From assembly GCA_036268875.1 (NCBI GenBank), contig DATATI010000091.1, positions 139,513 to 203,512 of the forward strand: a stretch of 64,000 nucleotides of DNA. The letters are read 5' to 3'. The stretch is from Polyangia bacterium (GTDB lineage Bacteria; Myxococcota_A; Polyangia; Fen-1088). Numbering within the stretch: position 1 is the first letter of the stretch; every line of letters starts with the position of its first letter. The notes under the pieces are model-generated. The model had not been told where the DNA came from, ran no database searches, and saw only the letters and a program-made list of their open reading frames with translations. A program made the position numbers and the translations under genes. This document shows, one piece after another, positions 1-8,385 of this stretch.

Positions 1-1
1 G

Positions 2-472
2 AACGGCGTGCGCCGCTTCCTCGACCACTATGAATGGACCGCCGGGCCCGATCGGCTGAAGTTGGTCGATCGATCGGAGTTCTACGGCGTGTTCTGTCTG
101 GTTCTCTATGACGCCAAGATCAACGAACGGGTGATCGCCAAGCGCAAGATCGTCAACCCGCAGCGTTCGGCGCACGACGCGCTGGTCGAAGCGGCCACTC
201 AAAAAGAGCTCAACGATCGCGACGCCAATGACAACATCATCGACCGCATCACCGGCAAAGAGGTGAAGAAGCCGGGCGAGGAAAGCCACGGCGACATCGT
301 GGTGCCGTCACCGTCCCAGTCGTCCACCACGCCGCCGCCGGCCAAGGAGGCGGCTCCCGCCGCCGAGCCCGCGCCCGTGCCCGCGCCCGCCGCCGCGCCT
401 CCGCCTGCCAAGTCGGCGAAGAACGGCAAGGCGTCGAAGCGCAGCAATCCGCTCGACGGCCTCGATCTCTGA
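2..472 (+). CDS. Hypothetical protein, 5' end outside window
   Basis: The reading frame is open to the left edge, so the N-terminus is probably missing; the first in-window start would be a GTG at 8. The visible part has a compact N-terminal half of about 85 residues rich in aromatic and charged residues, followed by a low-complexity tail of Ala, Pro and Lys (roughly residues 95-150) that looks disordered. I do not recognise the family. It ends 184 bases before the next gene and is followed by a possible terminator. Function unknown; that it is a real gene is supported by the codon pattern and by the absence of a better frame here. Confidence 0.6.
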   Translation, partial: NGVRRFLDHYEWTAGPDRLKLVDRSEFYGVFCLVLYDAKINERVIAKRKIVNPQRSAHDALVEAATQKELNDRDANDNIIDRITGKEVKKPGEESHGDIVVPSPSQSSTTPPPAKEAAPAAEPAPVPAPAAAPPPAKSAKNGKASKRSNPLDGLDL

Positions 473-529
473 CGCGGGTTCGCGCGCGTCAACACCGCCC
501 ACCGGGGCCCAGCGCCGATCGAAGCGACC

Positions 530-556
530 AGCGTCGCGACGCTGAAACGTTTTTGC
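530..556 (+). terminator. Candidate intrinsic terminator after the first gene
   Basis: A perfect 14-base palindrome at 530-543 (AGCGTCGCGACGCT) can fold as a 5-bp stem with a CGCG loop and is followed within 6 bases by five T residues (549-554 region). It lies 58 bases after the stop codon. The T run is short and offset, so this could instead be a palindromic protein-binding site ahead of the next gene. The rest of the 473-656 gap shows only a second weak hairpin near 566-588. Confidence 0.35.
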
Positions 557-656
557 GCCGGCCGGGCACTGCCGAAGGTGGCAGCCCTGCGCCGGGCTAC
601 CACGATCAGGCGGGAGGCGACGGGGGACGTGTGGCGCTCTGGAAGGACGGCCCCTT

Positions 657-1664
657 ATGGTTTCGTTCGCCCGTGTTTTTCGTCGCGCCGGCTGCTTGGC
701 CGTGGTGCTGCTGTCGGCGGCGCCGGTCCAGGGACGTCCACCGCGGCGAGCGGTTGCCCCGGCTGACGCCGCCGCCACCGCCACCGTCACCGAGGATCGC
801 CACGCTTGCCAGACCGCGTTCATGGACGGCCGGCAGCACCTCGAGGCCGGTCGCCTGCGCGAGGCGCGCCGGTACTTCGGCGCCTGCGCCGACACGGTGT
901 GTGGCCGTTCGATCGAACGCGAGTGCGCCGCCCGTCGCGCCCAGCTTGACGCCGACATTCCTTCCCTGGTCCCCGTGCTGCTGGATCGCGCCGGCCACCC
1001 GATCGTCGACGTTCAGGTGGCCATAGACGGCGAGCCGCTGACGACGCGCCTGGGCGGCCGGGCGTTCACCGTCGATCCAGGCTTGCACGAGGTGTCGTTC
1101 GACACCGGCGCCGAAGTGGTGGCGGTCAAGGTCCTGGCCGGCCAAGGTCAGCGCAATCAATTGGTGAGCGTTTCGATCGGGCGCGGGGTTGGCAAGCAGG
1201 CCTCACTGGCGGTGCTGCCCGCCGACAGCGACACCGAAGCCGACGCGGACGCCGACGCCGGCGATGCGCCGCTGGCCCCGACCGATCGCGCGGGCCGTTC
1301 GGCGCGCGCCGGCCGCGCGAAGGTTTCACTGGCAGAGACTGGTTCATCCTCGTCGCTCCCCCTTTATTTCCTGGGCGGCCTCGGCGTGGCCGGACTTCTT
1401 GGCTACGGCACGTTGGTCACCTGGGCGCGCGACGACAACCATCGGCTGCTCGATTGCGCGCCCGACTGCCCGCCGGCCAGCATCGACCACATTCGCAAGC
1501 TGTACCTCATCGCCGACGTCTCGCTGGGGGTCGGTGTGGCGGCGCTGGCCGCCACGACCTGGATCTACGTCGCCACCCGCCCGCGCCGCAAAGAGCTGGC
1601 GTATTCGCTGGATATGCGCCTCACCCCGTCGGGCGCGTTCGCCTCCGTGGGAGGCCGATTTTGA
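657..1664 (+). CDS. Membrane protein with signal peptide and PEGA-like domain
   Basis: The 335-residue product begins with a signal-like hydrophobic stretch (residues 10-25). A Cys-containing helical segment (about 45-95) resembles a single TPR-like unit. A beta-rich segment (about 103-175) has the layout of PEGA-type surface domains (VQVAIDGEPL, then DPGLHEVSF). Two predicted membrane helices lie at about 235-258 and 283-306. This architecture is familiar from myxobacterial proteins of unknown role; I infer an envelope location. Its TGA overlaps the TTG start of the next gene, so the two are probably translationally coupled. No catalytic motif is seen. Confidence 0.65.
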   Translation: MVSFARVFRRAGCLAVVLLSAAPVQGRPPRRAVAPADAAATATVTEDRHACQTAFMDGRQHLEAGRLREARRYFGACADTVCGRSIERECAARRAQLDADIPSLVPVLLDRAGHPIVDVQVAIDGEPLTTRLGGRAFTVDPGLHEVSFDTGAEVVAVKVLAGQGQRNQLVSVSIGRGVGKQASLAVLPADSDTEADADADAGDAPLAPTDRAGRSARAGRAKVSLAETGSSSSLPLYFLGGLGVAGLLGYGTLVTWARDDNHRLLDCAPDCPPASIDHIRKLYLIADVSLGVGVAALAATTWIYVATRPRRKELAYSLDMRLTPSGAFASVGGRF

Positions 1665-2260
1665 TCGGCGCCCGGCCACCCTCATCTCCGCTCAGGCTGG
1701 CCCTTCTGCTGTCGATGGTCATCGCTGGTTGTTATCAACCGGTGGACGCCGGAGCCGCGAAGGGCGGTGTCTCGCTGGCCCCGGCGGGCGCCGCCGGTTC
1801 GGGCGGCCACACCGTGGCCCTGGACACCCCGCCCATCGAACTTGATGAGCAGGGGAACACCACCACCGATCCGTGCGAGGCGACGCGCACCGAGTCGCAG
1901 GACATCCTGACGAACTATTGTGCACGCTGCCATGGCGGGGCCAGCGCCGGCGCGCACCAGGGCCAGCCGCCGTTCGATTACGTCCTGGACGCGGCGAAGC
2001 TGAAGACCGCCGTGTCGGCAACGGTGAAGGATCCCGTCACCATGCAGCCGGTGCGCTTTCTTCTGCCGGGGGCGCCGGCGCGTTCGCGCTTGTACGTGCG
2101 CGTGGCCAGCGGCGAGATGCCGCCGCCCGACATCGTCGGTCTGCCGAGCATCCCGCGGCCCACCATCAGCGATCTGTCGGTCCTTTACGAATGGATCGCC
2201 CGCTGCGCCGGCCCCGACCCGCTGGCCGCCGGCGCCACCACCGGAGCGACGGCCCAATGA
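1661..2260 (+). CDS. Lipoprotein with one c-type haem motif
   Basis: I chose the TTG at 1661 because it gives a lipoprotein signal with a lipobox (VIAGC, Cys24) and sits about 8 bases after GGGAGG; the ATG at 1715 would delete the signal. The mature 175-residue protein has one CxxCH (CARCH, residues 87-91) and the MPPP motif near 150, as in small mono-haem cytochromes that supply an axial Met. It overlaps the genes on both sides by 4 bases (TTGA and ATGA). It is probably an envelope-anchored electron carrier working with the next product. Partner and substrate are unknown. Confidence 0.7.
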   Translation: MIGARPPSSPLRLALLLSMVIAGCYQPVDAGAAKGGVSLAPAGAAGSGGHTVALDTPPIELDEQGNTTTDPCEATRTESQDILTNYCARCHGGASAGAHQGQPPFDYVLDAAKLKTAVSATVKDPVTMQPVRFLLPGAPARSRLYVRVASGEMPPPDIVGLPSIPRPTISDLSVLYEWIARCAGPDPLAAGATTGATAQ

Positions 2261-3777
2261 GCGCTTCGGCGCGCGCGTTGTCCTCGATCATCGCGCTGGC
2301 GTTGGCCCTGTCCACCGGCGCTTGTACCGATCCCACCGGCTTCGACACCCGCGCCGTCGAATCGGCCACCCAGCAAGAAGAGATCTGCGCCGCCAGCAGC
2401 GAATGGCTGCCGAACACGCCGCCGGTCAGTCTGTTCAAACCTGTCGCCCATCCCGCCACCGAATGCCCGTTCTACCGCGGCGGCTGGCAGAATTTCTTGC
2501 TGGCCACCCAGCCCGACGCTCAGGGCCGCCCCGCCTTGCAGGCCTACGCCACCGTCGACGATCTGTTCACCAGCGCCACGCCGCACGCCCAGCGGGACAC
2601 CGCGGCGCGCGCCTGGCTGGGCGACATCAAACAGGCCGGCGGCCGCCAGATCCTGATCGACGGCAACGGCCACAGCATTTACTACGGTATCCACGTCAAC
2701 CAGGGCTTCGCTGATTTCATCAACGCCAACAACCTGAAGACCGCCGATCAGGTGAAGAACGCCAACCCAAATCTGTTTTTCCCGGCCGGGGTGGTCGAAT
2801 TCAAATCCGCCTGGCAGGAAGTTCCCGACGGCGATCCATCGTTGGACAATTACATCAGCACCAAGGCCTGGGTCCCGCACCTGCGCGCCGACAGCGGTCG
2901 GATCATCGAAGACAAGAATGCTCCGCGCCTGGTCACCGTGCGCTTGCTGGCCCTGCACGTGGTCTTCACCTTGCCCGGCCACCCCGAGTTCATCTGGTCG
3001 ACGTTCGAACACAGCGCTGGCACGCCCGATCTGACCGCCGCCGATGGTCAGCGAGACGTGGCGCCGGTGCACCCGGGCGGCGTCAATCCGTCGCTGACCG
3101 ATCCCAACAACCAGAACGACACCACCGTGATCAGCATGAGCGATCACATCCTTTATCAGGCCGGCGTCACCGCCCAGGCCGGCAACCAACCGATCGCCGA
3201 GGCGACGCTGGCGGCGGGGTTCAACGAGGCGACGCAGACCTTCGGCGCGCGGACGTCGATCTACCGGATGTTTCCTGGGTCGAAATCGAACACCACCGAT
3301 CCAGACAACGCCATCACCTCCCTGAACTTCAATGTCGAGACCCTCTTCGCTCAGGCCCAGGCCGCCGGTCGTCTGCCGGCCAACGACAAGCGCGGGCACT
3401 ACCGTCTGGTGGGCGCCGTGTGGATGGACAAGCCGGCGTACTTCGGCCACGACTCGCCCCTGCAAAACGATCTCTCCAGCCCGTTCGTCGCCTCTGTCGG
3501 ACAGACCAAGTTCGAGCAAGACATCCGCGACAACGGTTCAGACAGCGCGTATTCGATCCTGGCCGGCGAGGATCGCCTGTCCAGCACGGCCATGGAGTCC
3601 TTCACCCAGGCCCCCGACGCCTTCCCCAACTGTTTCAGTTGCCACAACACGCAGGCGATCACCGCCAAGGGCGTCTCAGCCGACCGCGACAGCCAGGGCA
3701 CGGTCCTGATTTCGCCGAAGCTGCTGAACGTCAGCCACGTGCTGTCGCAGTTCCTCCTGGAAGAAAGCGGCCTTTAG
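2257..3777 (+). CDS. Large lipoprotein with C-terminal haem motif
   Basis: The 506-residue product starts at the ATG overlapping the previous stop. It has a lipobox (LSTGAC, Cys23) and a single CxxCH near the C-terminus (CFSCH, residues 459-463). In the middle are segments FPAGVVEFKSAW and IWSTFEHSAGTPD; as I remember it, similar paired segments mark a family of uncharacterised cytochrome-like proteins in proteobacteria. No known catalytic motif is evident. It is the last gene of a three-gene coupled set with the PEGA-like protein and the small haem lipoprotein, so the three probably act together at the envelope in a redox role. The next gene is convergent. Confidence 0.7.
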   Translation: MSASARALSSIIALALALSTGACTDPTGFDTRAVESATQQEEICAASSEWLPNTPPVSLFKPVAHPATECPFYRGGWQNFLLATQPDAQGRPALQAYATVDDLFTSATPHAQRDTAARAWLGDIKQAGGRQILIDGNGHSIYYGIHVNQGFADFINANNLKTADQVKNANPNLFFPAGVVEFKSAWQEVPDGDPSLDNYISTKAWVPHLRADSGRIIEDKNAPRLVTVRLLALHVVFTLPGHPEFIWSTFEHSAGTPDLTAADGQRDVAPVHPGGVNPSLTDPNNQNDTTVISMSDHILYQAGVTAQAGNQPIAEATLAAGFNEATQTFGARTSIYRMFPGSKSNTTDPDNAITSLNFNVETLFAQAQAAGRLPANDKRGHYRLVGAVWMDKPAYFGHDSPLQNDLSSPFVASVGQTKFEQDIRDNGSDSAYSILAGEDRLSSTAMESFTQAPDAFPNCFSCHNTQAITAKGVSADRDSQGTVLISPKLLNVSHVLSQFLLEESGL

Positions 3778-3795
3778 CCAGGCGCGCGGCCGGCG

Positions 3796-5439
3796 CTAGA
3801 ACGTGCCGCGGTAGCCGACGGCGGCGCCGCCGGAGAGCGCCGTCGCCGTCACCCGCGGCGCTTCTTTGTCGGGCAACAGCAGCAAGATCGCTCCGGTGGT
3901 CAGAGCGGCGCCGGCCACGCCCAGCATCACCCACGCACCGTCGTCGAGACCGCGAATCCACCCGTTACGCTGCGAAGTGCTGGTCATGCTATTGGCTGGC
4001 GAGTCGGAGTGTCCGACCAGCGCCGCCGAACCCGCGCACGCGCCGGCCAGCGCCCCCGCCAGCACGCCCAGCTCAAGCGCGGTCCGGCCCAGGCGATGCC
4101 GGCGCTGAGCGGCGGCGCTCAGCGGTGGCGGCGCGCCCATGTCGGCGGCGGATGGCAGCTGGTATTCCTGGACCGCCATGCTGTCGAAGGGATCGCGGAA
4201 CAGCAGCAGGAACGCCTCGTGTGCGGCGCCGCGGGCCCGGACGCGCGGCGCGGACGGCGCCAGCGCGGAAAGGCGAACGCGCCCGGCGCGTGCCGGTAAC
4301 GGAAATTCGCGCGGGCCGCGGTCGCCGTTCGCCGCGCCGTCGGTGCTGACCTGTTGCACGAACAGCGGACCCTCATTCGTCGGCAAGCGCAGGCGCACGG
4401 CCGGGCCCGCGCCGGGGTGCAGATCAGCCAGGCGTACGCCGCGCGCGGTTTCCACGAAGGTGTGGCCGGGCGGCGCCAGGTCCATCTCCAGCACCAGCGG
4501 ACCGTCGGGAAGATCGGCCAGCACGGTGTCGAGATCGCCGTCCGGCGGCGCGGTCGAAACCTCCGGGCGATAACGACGATTGGGGATGGCTTCGTTGGCG
4601 CGCTGGACGAATGCGGCGATCTCTCGATAGGTCACCTTGCCGTCCAGGTTCACGTCGGCGGCACCGATCATTCCGGAGCGCAACTCGTGCGAAAAAATGC
4701 CGGCCTGGAATTCGGCCCATTCGTGGGTCTGTCCGCTGGCCGAACGGGCGGTGAGAAACCCGGTGCGCGCGGGCCAGACCAGGGCGGCGTCACGGGAGAA
4801 GCCAGGCAAAAGCCGCGTGCGTTCGCCACCCGGGCCGCGATCGGCGACGAAGGCGGAGGCGTAACAGGCGTCGACCAGGACGTGGTTGTCGTCGGCGCTG
4901 GCCAACCGCAACATTTCAGCAAGGTCTTCCCGCCAGAGGCGCCCGTCTTCCAGTTGCAAAAAAGGCCGGCCGTCGGCCAGGTCGCCGTGGCCGGCGAAGA
5001 AAAAGTACAGGCGCGTGTGTCGCCCTTCAGCGTGGGCGGCGGCGATGCGCTCGCCGGCGCGCTGGAAAGCCGCCTTCATCGCCGCGCGGGTGGCCGGTCC
5101 TTGCGGGCGGGCGGCCGGAAACAGCTCGCGCGTCTCCGCGTCGGGTGTGACCAGCAAGGTGGCGTCGGCGCCCAGCATGGCCAGCGTGCGGGCGCTTTGG
5201 ATGGCGTCGTCGTCGCCAAAGCGCAGGGTCTCTTGCTCCGGCGATGGTCCGCGATTGCTGCCCACCACGATGGCCAGCGAAAGCGACCGAGGGTCCGCCG
5301 CGGCTTGGGCCGTCGCCTCCCAACCAAGGGCGGTGACGCCCACCGTTAGCGCCAGTCTAGTGACCAGCCGAACCCGCCGCGGCCAGCCCAGCCGCGTTCG
5401 ATCGGCGACATTGACACCCGGGCGACGCACCAGGCCCAT
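3796..5439 (-). CDS. Caspase-like (C14) protein with EF-hand and C-terminal membrane segments
   Basis: This 547-residue protein has a signal or anchor helix (about 25-45), then a caspase-fold domain with the His of FFFAGHGD (His151) and the Cys of VLVDACYASA (Cys192), the catalytic dyad of C14 peptidases. An EF-hand loop follows (Asp262, Asn264, Asp266, Lys268, Thr270, Glu273), suggesting calcium control. The C-terminal third is beta-rich and ends with two hydrophobic helices (about 448-475 and 488-512). Known bacterial caspase homologues cleave after basic residues or act in stress and defence; which applies here is unknown. It is monocistronic and converges on the haem-lipoprotein genes. 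Confidence 0.8.
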   Translation of the reverse strand: MGLVRRPGVNVADRTRLGWPRRVRLVTRLALTVGVTALGWEATAQAAADPRSLSLAIVVGSNRGPSPEQETLRFGDDDAIQSARTLAMLGADATLLVTPDAETRELFPAARPQGPATRAAMKAAFQRAGERIAAAHAEGRHTRLYFFFAGHGDLADGRPFLQLEDGRLWREDLAEMLRLASADDNHVLVDACYASAFVADRGPGGERTRLLPGFSRDAALVWPARTGFLTARSASGQTHEWAEFQAGIFSHELRSGMIGAADVNLDGKVTYREIAAFVQRANEAIPNRRYRPEVSTAPPDGDLDTVLADLPDGPLVLEMDLAPPGHTFVETARGVRLADLHPGAGPAVRLRLPTNEGPLFVQQVSTDGAANGDRGPREFPLPARAGRVRLSALAPSAPRVRARGAAHEAFLLLFRDPFDSMAVQEYQLPSAADMGAPPPLSAAAQRRHRLGRTALELGVLAGALAGACAGSAALVGHSDSPANSMTSTSQRNGWIRGLDDGAWVMLGVAGAALTTGAILLLLPDKEAPRVTATALSGGAAVGYRGTF

Positions 5440-5535
5440 AGTCTACGTCGAATCAGGCTGTGCGGATTGACGACGATCTGCCGGTTCCGAGTCGGTCGGA
5501 CGCGAAAAGACCTAGCCCATGCTAAAAGCCGGCAG

Positions 5536-5793
5536 ATGAAATACGTCGAGGAACGCGAGTTCACCTTGCGCTTCGCCGTCCGTTGCGAATTTCCCGACGA
5601 CTACGACGGCGACCAGGACGGTCAAGAATGGGCCCGCGCCTTCGATCCTATCGCCGCCGACGCCGTGGCAGCGGCGGTCGAGGCGGTGCGCCGTCGTCCC
5701 GGCTGGTCGGTGCGGCCCGCCAATCGCGGGCGACCCTCGACGGACGAGGTGACCTTGGTGGTCGAGCGCCTTTTGGAAAAAACAGAGTCCTAA
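5536..5793 (+). CDS. Small conserved acidic protein
   Basis: An 85-residue protein starting at an internal ATG (MKYVEEREF); an upstream TTG at 5467 would add 23 unconvincing residues. It is mixed alpha/beta with an acidic patch (FPDDYDGDQDG) and the segment PGWSVRPANRGRPSTDEVT. I have an impression of close relatives in myxobacterial genomes but know no function. It is divergent from the caspase-like gene (96-base gap) and its stop runs into the cold-shock gene's terminator. Confidence 0.6.
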   Translation: MKYVEEREFTLRFAVRCEFPDDYDGDQDGQEWARAFDPIAADAVAAAVEAVRRRPGWSVRPANRGRPSTDEVTLVVERLLEKTES

Positions 5794-5824
5794 AAAAAAC
5801 GGCCGGAGAGCATCCGACCGTTTT
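5791..5824 (-). terminator. Rho-independent terminator of the cold-shock gene
   Basis: On the minus strand an 11-bp stem with one mismatch (5796-5806 against 5814-5824, 7-base loop) is followed by eight T residues (the A run at 5792-5799 on the plus strand). It is the best intrinsic terminator in the window. The plus-strand side has only four T residues, so it may weakly stop the small gene ending at 5793 as well. Confidence 0.8.
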
Positions 5825-5872
5825 CTGGATCCGGCGGCTGGGCGAACCAACGGCCGGCTATGTGCGTGCGCC

Positions 5873-6076
5873 TTACGCCGCCTTGCGAACGTTGGCGGCC
5901 TGCAGCCCCTTCGGTCCCTCCGTGATGTCAAACTCCACCGTCTGTCCTTCGCTCAGGGAGCGAAATCCCTCACTCTGGATGGCCGTGTGATGCACGAAAA
6001 CATCCGGACCATCCTCCCGGGCGATGAACCCATACCCCTTGGCATCGTTGAACCACTTCACCTTGCCGGTTGCCAT
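5873..6076 (-). CDS. csp: Cold-shock domain protein (CspA family)
   Basis: A 67-residue single cold-shock OB-fold domain, the usual length. Both nucleic-acid-binding motifs are present: RNP1 as KGYGFIAR and RNP2 as DVFVHH, with the N-terminal VKWFN. Family members bind single-stranded RNA and DNA and act as RNA chaperones in the cytoplasm. A strong ribosome-binding site (AGGAGGG, 6 bases before the ATG), its own promoter, a structured leader and a strong terminator make this a stand-alone transcript. Whether it is cold-induced cannot be read from the sequence. Confidence 0.96.
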   Translation of the reverse strand: MATGKVKWFNDAKGYGFIAREDGPDVFVHHTAIQSEGFRSLSEGQTVEFDITEGPKGLQAANVRKAA

Positions 6077-6113
6077 CTACTACCCTCCTACAAACGTGAG
6101 TTACCTCTGCCTT

Positions 6114-6131
6114 CTTCGGTTGCCCCCGAAG
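6114..6131 (-). promoter_or_regulatory. Leader hairpin of the cold-shock mRNA
   Basis: A 6-bp perfect stem (CTTCGG/CCGAAG, 6-base loop) lies in the untranslated leader between the promoter and the ribosome-binding site. Structured leaders are typical of cold-shock genes, but this one is short and its function is inferred only from position. Confidence 0.4.
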
Positions 6132-6141
6132 ATTGCCGCCG

Positions 6142-6169
6142 AAGTTACAGGCCGTAAAAAAACTGTCAA
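6142..6169 (-). promoter_or_regulatory. Sigma-70-type promoter for the cold-shock gene
   Basis: On the minus strand a perfect -35 (TTGACA, 6164-6169) is 16 bases from TAACTT (6142-6147). Transcription would start near 6135, giving a leader of about 60 bases. It lies just after the end of thiE on the same strand, explaining independent expression. Confidence 0.6.
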
Positions 6170-6188
6170 GTGTGTATCGACGGCCCCA

Positions 6189-6839
6189 TCAAAAACCAGA
6201 TGAAATCATGAACTGGGAGACAACATTATTCGGGTTTGTAGCGGAAAGCACCGCGCGAATGCAGGCCACGCCGACGGCCCCCGCGGCCAAACATTCCGGA
6301 AGCTTTTCTGGGCCAATGCTTCCCAGCGCCAAGACTGGCAGCGCCCCGGCGGCCTGACAGGCGGCACGCAAACCGAAAGGCCCATCCAAGCCGACAGCCG
6401 GCGTTTTTTTCGGTGTCGGGTACACAGGACTGAATACGCCGAATGTCACGTTCGGGTTTCGCTTGGCGGCGACGACTTCGTCCGGGCGATGCAGTGACAC
6501 CGCCACCGGCAGCGTGGGTGCGACAGTGAAGACGTCGGCAGCGGTGAGTGAGCGCCCGCCCAGCTGAACGCCGTCGGCGCCCACCGCCAACGCGACGTCG
6601 ACCCGGTCGTTGATGAACAATTCGGCGCCAGCGTCGGCGGTCAGCGCGCGCAGCATCCGGGCCAATGTCAGCAGTGGCCTGGCATCCAGATCTTTTTCCC
6701 GGAGCTGCACCGCCACTCGCGCCCCGGCACGGATGGCCGAGCCCGCCCCCGCCAGCGCCTCGGCGATCACCGCCGGCAACGGACGGCCCAGACAGGCGTG
6801 GCGGTCGGTGATGATGTAAAGGTGGGGCGCCCCGGTCAC
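6189..6839 (-). CDS. thiE: Thiamine-phosphate synthase ThiE
   Basis: This 216-residue TIM-barrel enzyme joins hydroxymethylpyrimidine diphosphate to thiazole phosphate, giving thiamine phosphate in the cytoplasm. Family landmarks are YIITDR at the start, [23 protein letters not shown] (pyrophosphate and Mg site), the [13 protein letters not shown] region and LALGSIGPE. The GTG start overlaps the thiS-thiG stop (GTGA), so the two are co-translated. The C-terminal segment after ACIRAVLSA is slightly unusual but short. Confidence 0.93.
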   Translation of the reverse strand: MTGAPHLYIITDRHACLGRPLPAVIAEALAGAGSAIRAGARVAVQLREKDLDARPLLTLARMLRALTADAGAELFINDRVDVALAVGADGVQLGGRSLTAADVFTVAPTLPVAVSLHRPDEVVAAKRNPNVTFGVFSPVYPTPKKTPAVGLDGPFGLRAACQAAGALPVLALGSIGPEKLPECLAAGAVGVACIRAVLSATNPNNVVSQFMISSGF

Positions 6840-7843
6840 TCGATCAGCCCGCCCAGGGGCGACGAGGCGTTCGCGTACAGCTTGCGGGGAATCCGTCCTG
6901 CCCGAAACGCCCTGCGCCCGGCGATGACCGCATCGCGCATCGCTTCGGCCATCATCACGGCATCGCGCGCGCCAGCGATGGCGGTGTTCATCAGCACGCC
7001 GTGGCAGCCCAGCTCCATCGCCACCGCTGCGTCGGACGCTGTGCCCACGCCCGCGTCGACGATGATCGGGACCTTCGCCCGTTCCAGGATGATGCGGATG
7101 TTGTACGGGTTGCGGATGCCCAGGCCCGATCCGATCGGCGCCGCCAGCGGCATCACCGCCGCGCAGCCGACGTCTTCCAGCTTCTGCGCCAGGATTGGAT
7201 CGTCCATGCAGTAAGGCAGGACCGTGAACCCTTCCTTGACCAGGATCTTCGCCGCTTCCAGGGTGGCTGGCCCGTCGGGAAACAGGGTTTGCTGATCACC
7301 GATGACCTCCAGCTTGACCAGATCGGCCATCCCCAACTCGCGCGCCAGCCGGCAGGTCCGCACGGCTTCGTCGGCGGTGTAACAGCCGGCGGTGTTGGGC
7401 AAGAGCGTGTGGCGAGCGCGATCGACGCTGGAGAGCACGTTCGGTTTGCCAGGCGTGAAGTCCACTCGTCGCAAAGCGACCGTGACAATTTCAGCGCCCG
7501 ACCGCAGGATGGCCTCGCGCCCTTCCTCGATGGACCGATACTTTCCCGTTCCCACCAGCAGCCGCGAATGAAACGTTCTGCCGCCGATCACCAGCGGGTC
7601 GTCGTCCGCGCCCTTGTCGCGCGCCGGCCCGTCAGAGCCGCCGCCCACGAACGCAACGATCTCCAGATGGTCACCGTCGGCCAGGGCGGCCTCGGCCCAG
7701 GTGCGGCGTGGGACCACGTCCTGGTTGCGTTCGATCGCCACCCGCTGCGGGTCGATGCCCATCTCGGCGATCAGCGCCGCCACGGTGGTGCCGGCGGCGG
7801 CGGTGCGAAGCTGTCCGTTGACGGTGACGCGGAGGTCGTTCAT
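6836..7843 (-). CDS. thiG: ThiS-ThiG fusion: sulfur carrier plus thiazole synthase
   Basis: From the ATG at 7843 (a longer frame reaches 7927 but adds nothing family-like), residues 1-64 form a ThiS ubiquitin-like domain (VTVNGQLRT to EIVAFVGGG). After a 13-residue acidic linker comes a full ThiG barrel: [18 protein letters not shown], the Schiff-base Lys region VKLEVIGD, and [11 protein letters not shown]. ThiG makes thiazole phosphate from deoxyxylulose phosphate, dehydroglycine and ThiS-borne sulfur. The Gly-Gly that would carry the thiocarboxylate is internal here. No TPP riboswitch is visible in the 71-base gap to nrdR. Confidence 0.92.
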   Translation of the reverse strand: MNDLRVTVNGQLRTAAAGTTVAALIAEMGIDPQRVAIERNQDVVPRRTWAEAALADGDHLEIVAFVGGGSDGPARDKGADDDPLVIGGRTFHSRLLVGTGKYRSIEEGREAILRSGAEIVTVALRRVDFTPGKPNVLSSVDRARHTLLPNTAGCYTADEAVRTCRLARELGMADLVKLEVIGDQQTLFPDGPATLEAAKILVKEGFTVLPYCMDDPILAQKLEDVGCAAVMPLAAPIGSGLGIRNPYNIRIILERAKVPIIVDAGVGTASDAAVAMELGCHGVLMNTAIAGARDAVMMAEAMRDAVIAGRRAFRAGRIPRKLYANASSPLGGLIE

Positions 7844-7914
7844 GAGTTGGGGGAAAGCATAGCGCAGATGACCCATGCCCTGTCCACGCGCCGTCAAGCC
7901 GAGGCGTCTCTTCG

Positions 7915-8385
7915 ATGAAGTGCCCATTCTGCGGCGCCCTGGAAGACAAGGTCGTCGACACGCGCCCGTCGGACAACGACCAGGTGATCCGGCGCCGCCG
8001 CGAGTGCATCGGCTGCAGCCGGCGCTTCACCACCTATGAACGCATCGACGAGATCCTGCCCCTGGTGATCAAGAAGGACGATCGCCGCGAGCCGTTCGAT
8101 CGGACGAAGATCCTGAGTGGGCTGAAGAAGGCGTGTTCGAAGCGGCCCGTGGCGCTGGAGACGCTGGAAGCGGCGGTCGACAAGATCGAACGCACCTTGG
8201 AGGAGTCAGGCGAAAAAGAGATTATTTCGTCGCGCATCGGCGACGCAGTGATGGCGGCCCTGCGCGATATCGACGAGGTGGCCTACGTGCGCTTCGCCTC
8301 GGTCTATCGATCGTTCCGCGACGTCAACGAACTGATGACCGAGTTGAAAAGCCTGGTCGAGACCAAAGGCGGGAGCCGGCGGTGA
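7915..8385 (+). CDS. nrdR: Transcriptional repressor NrdR
   Basis: A 156-residue protein of standard length. It has a zinc ribbon (Cys3, Cys6, Cys31, Cys34, including RRRREC and RFTTYER), then an ATP-cone (about 49-139) that senses adenine nucleotides. NrdR represses ribonucleotide reductase genes by binding NrdR boxes. It heads the nrdR-rib-nusB operon and is divergent from the thiamine genes. Its TGA overlaps the ribD GTG. Confidence 0.97.
   Translation: MKCPFCGALEDKVVDTRPSDNDQVIRRRRECIGCSRRFTTYERIDEILPLVIKKDDRREPFDRTKILSGLKKACSKRPVALETLEAAVDKIERTLEESGEKEIISSRIGDAVMAALRDIDEVAYVRFASVYRSFRDVNELMTELKSLVETKGGSRR

Noticed and set aside
7844-7914. TPP riboswitch before the thiamine genes
   Set aside because: Only 71 bases separate thiS-thiG from nrdR, and no THI-box helices can be drawn.
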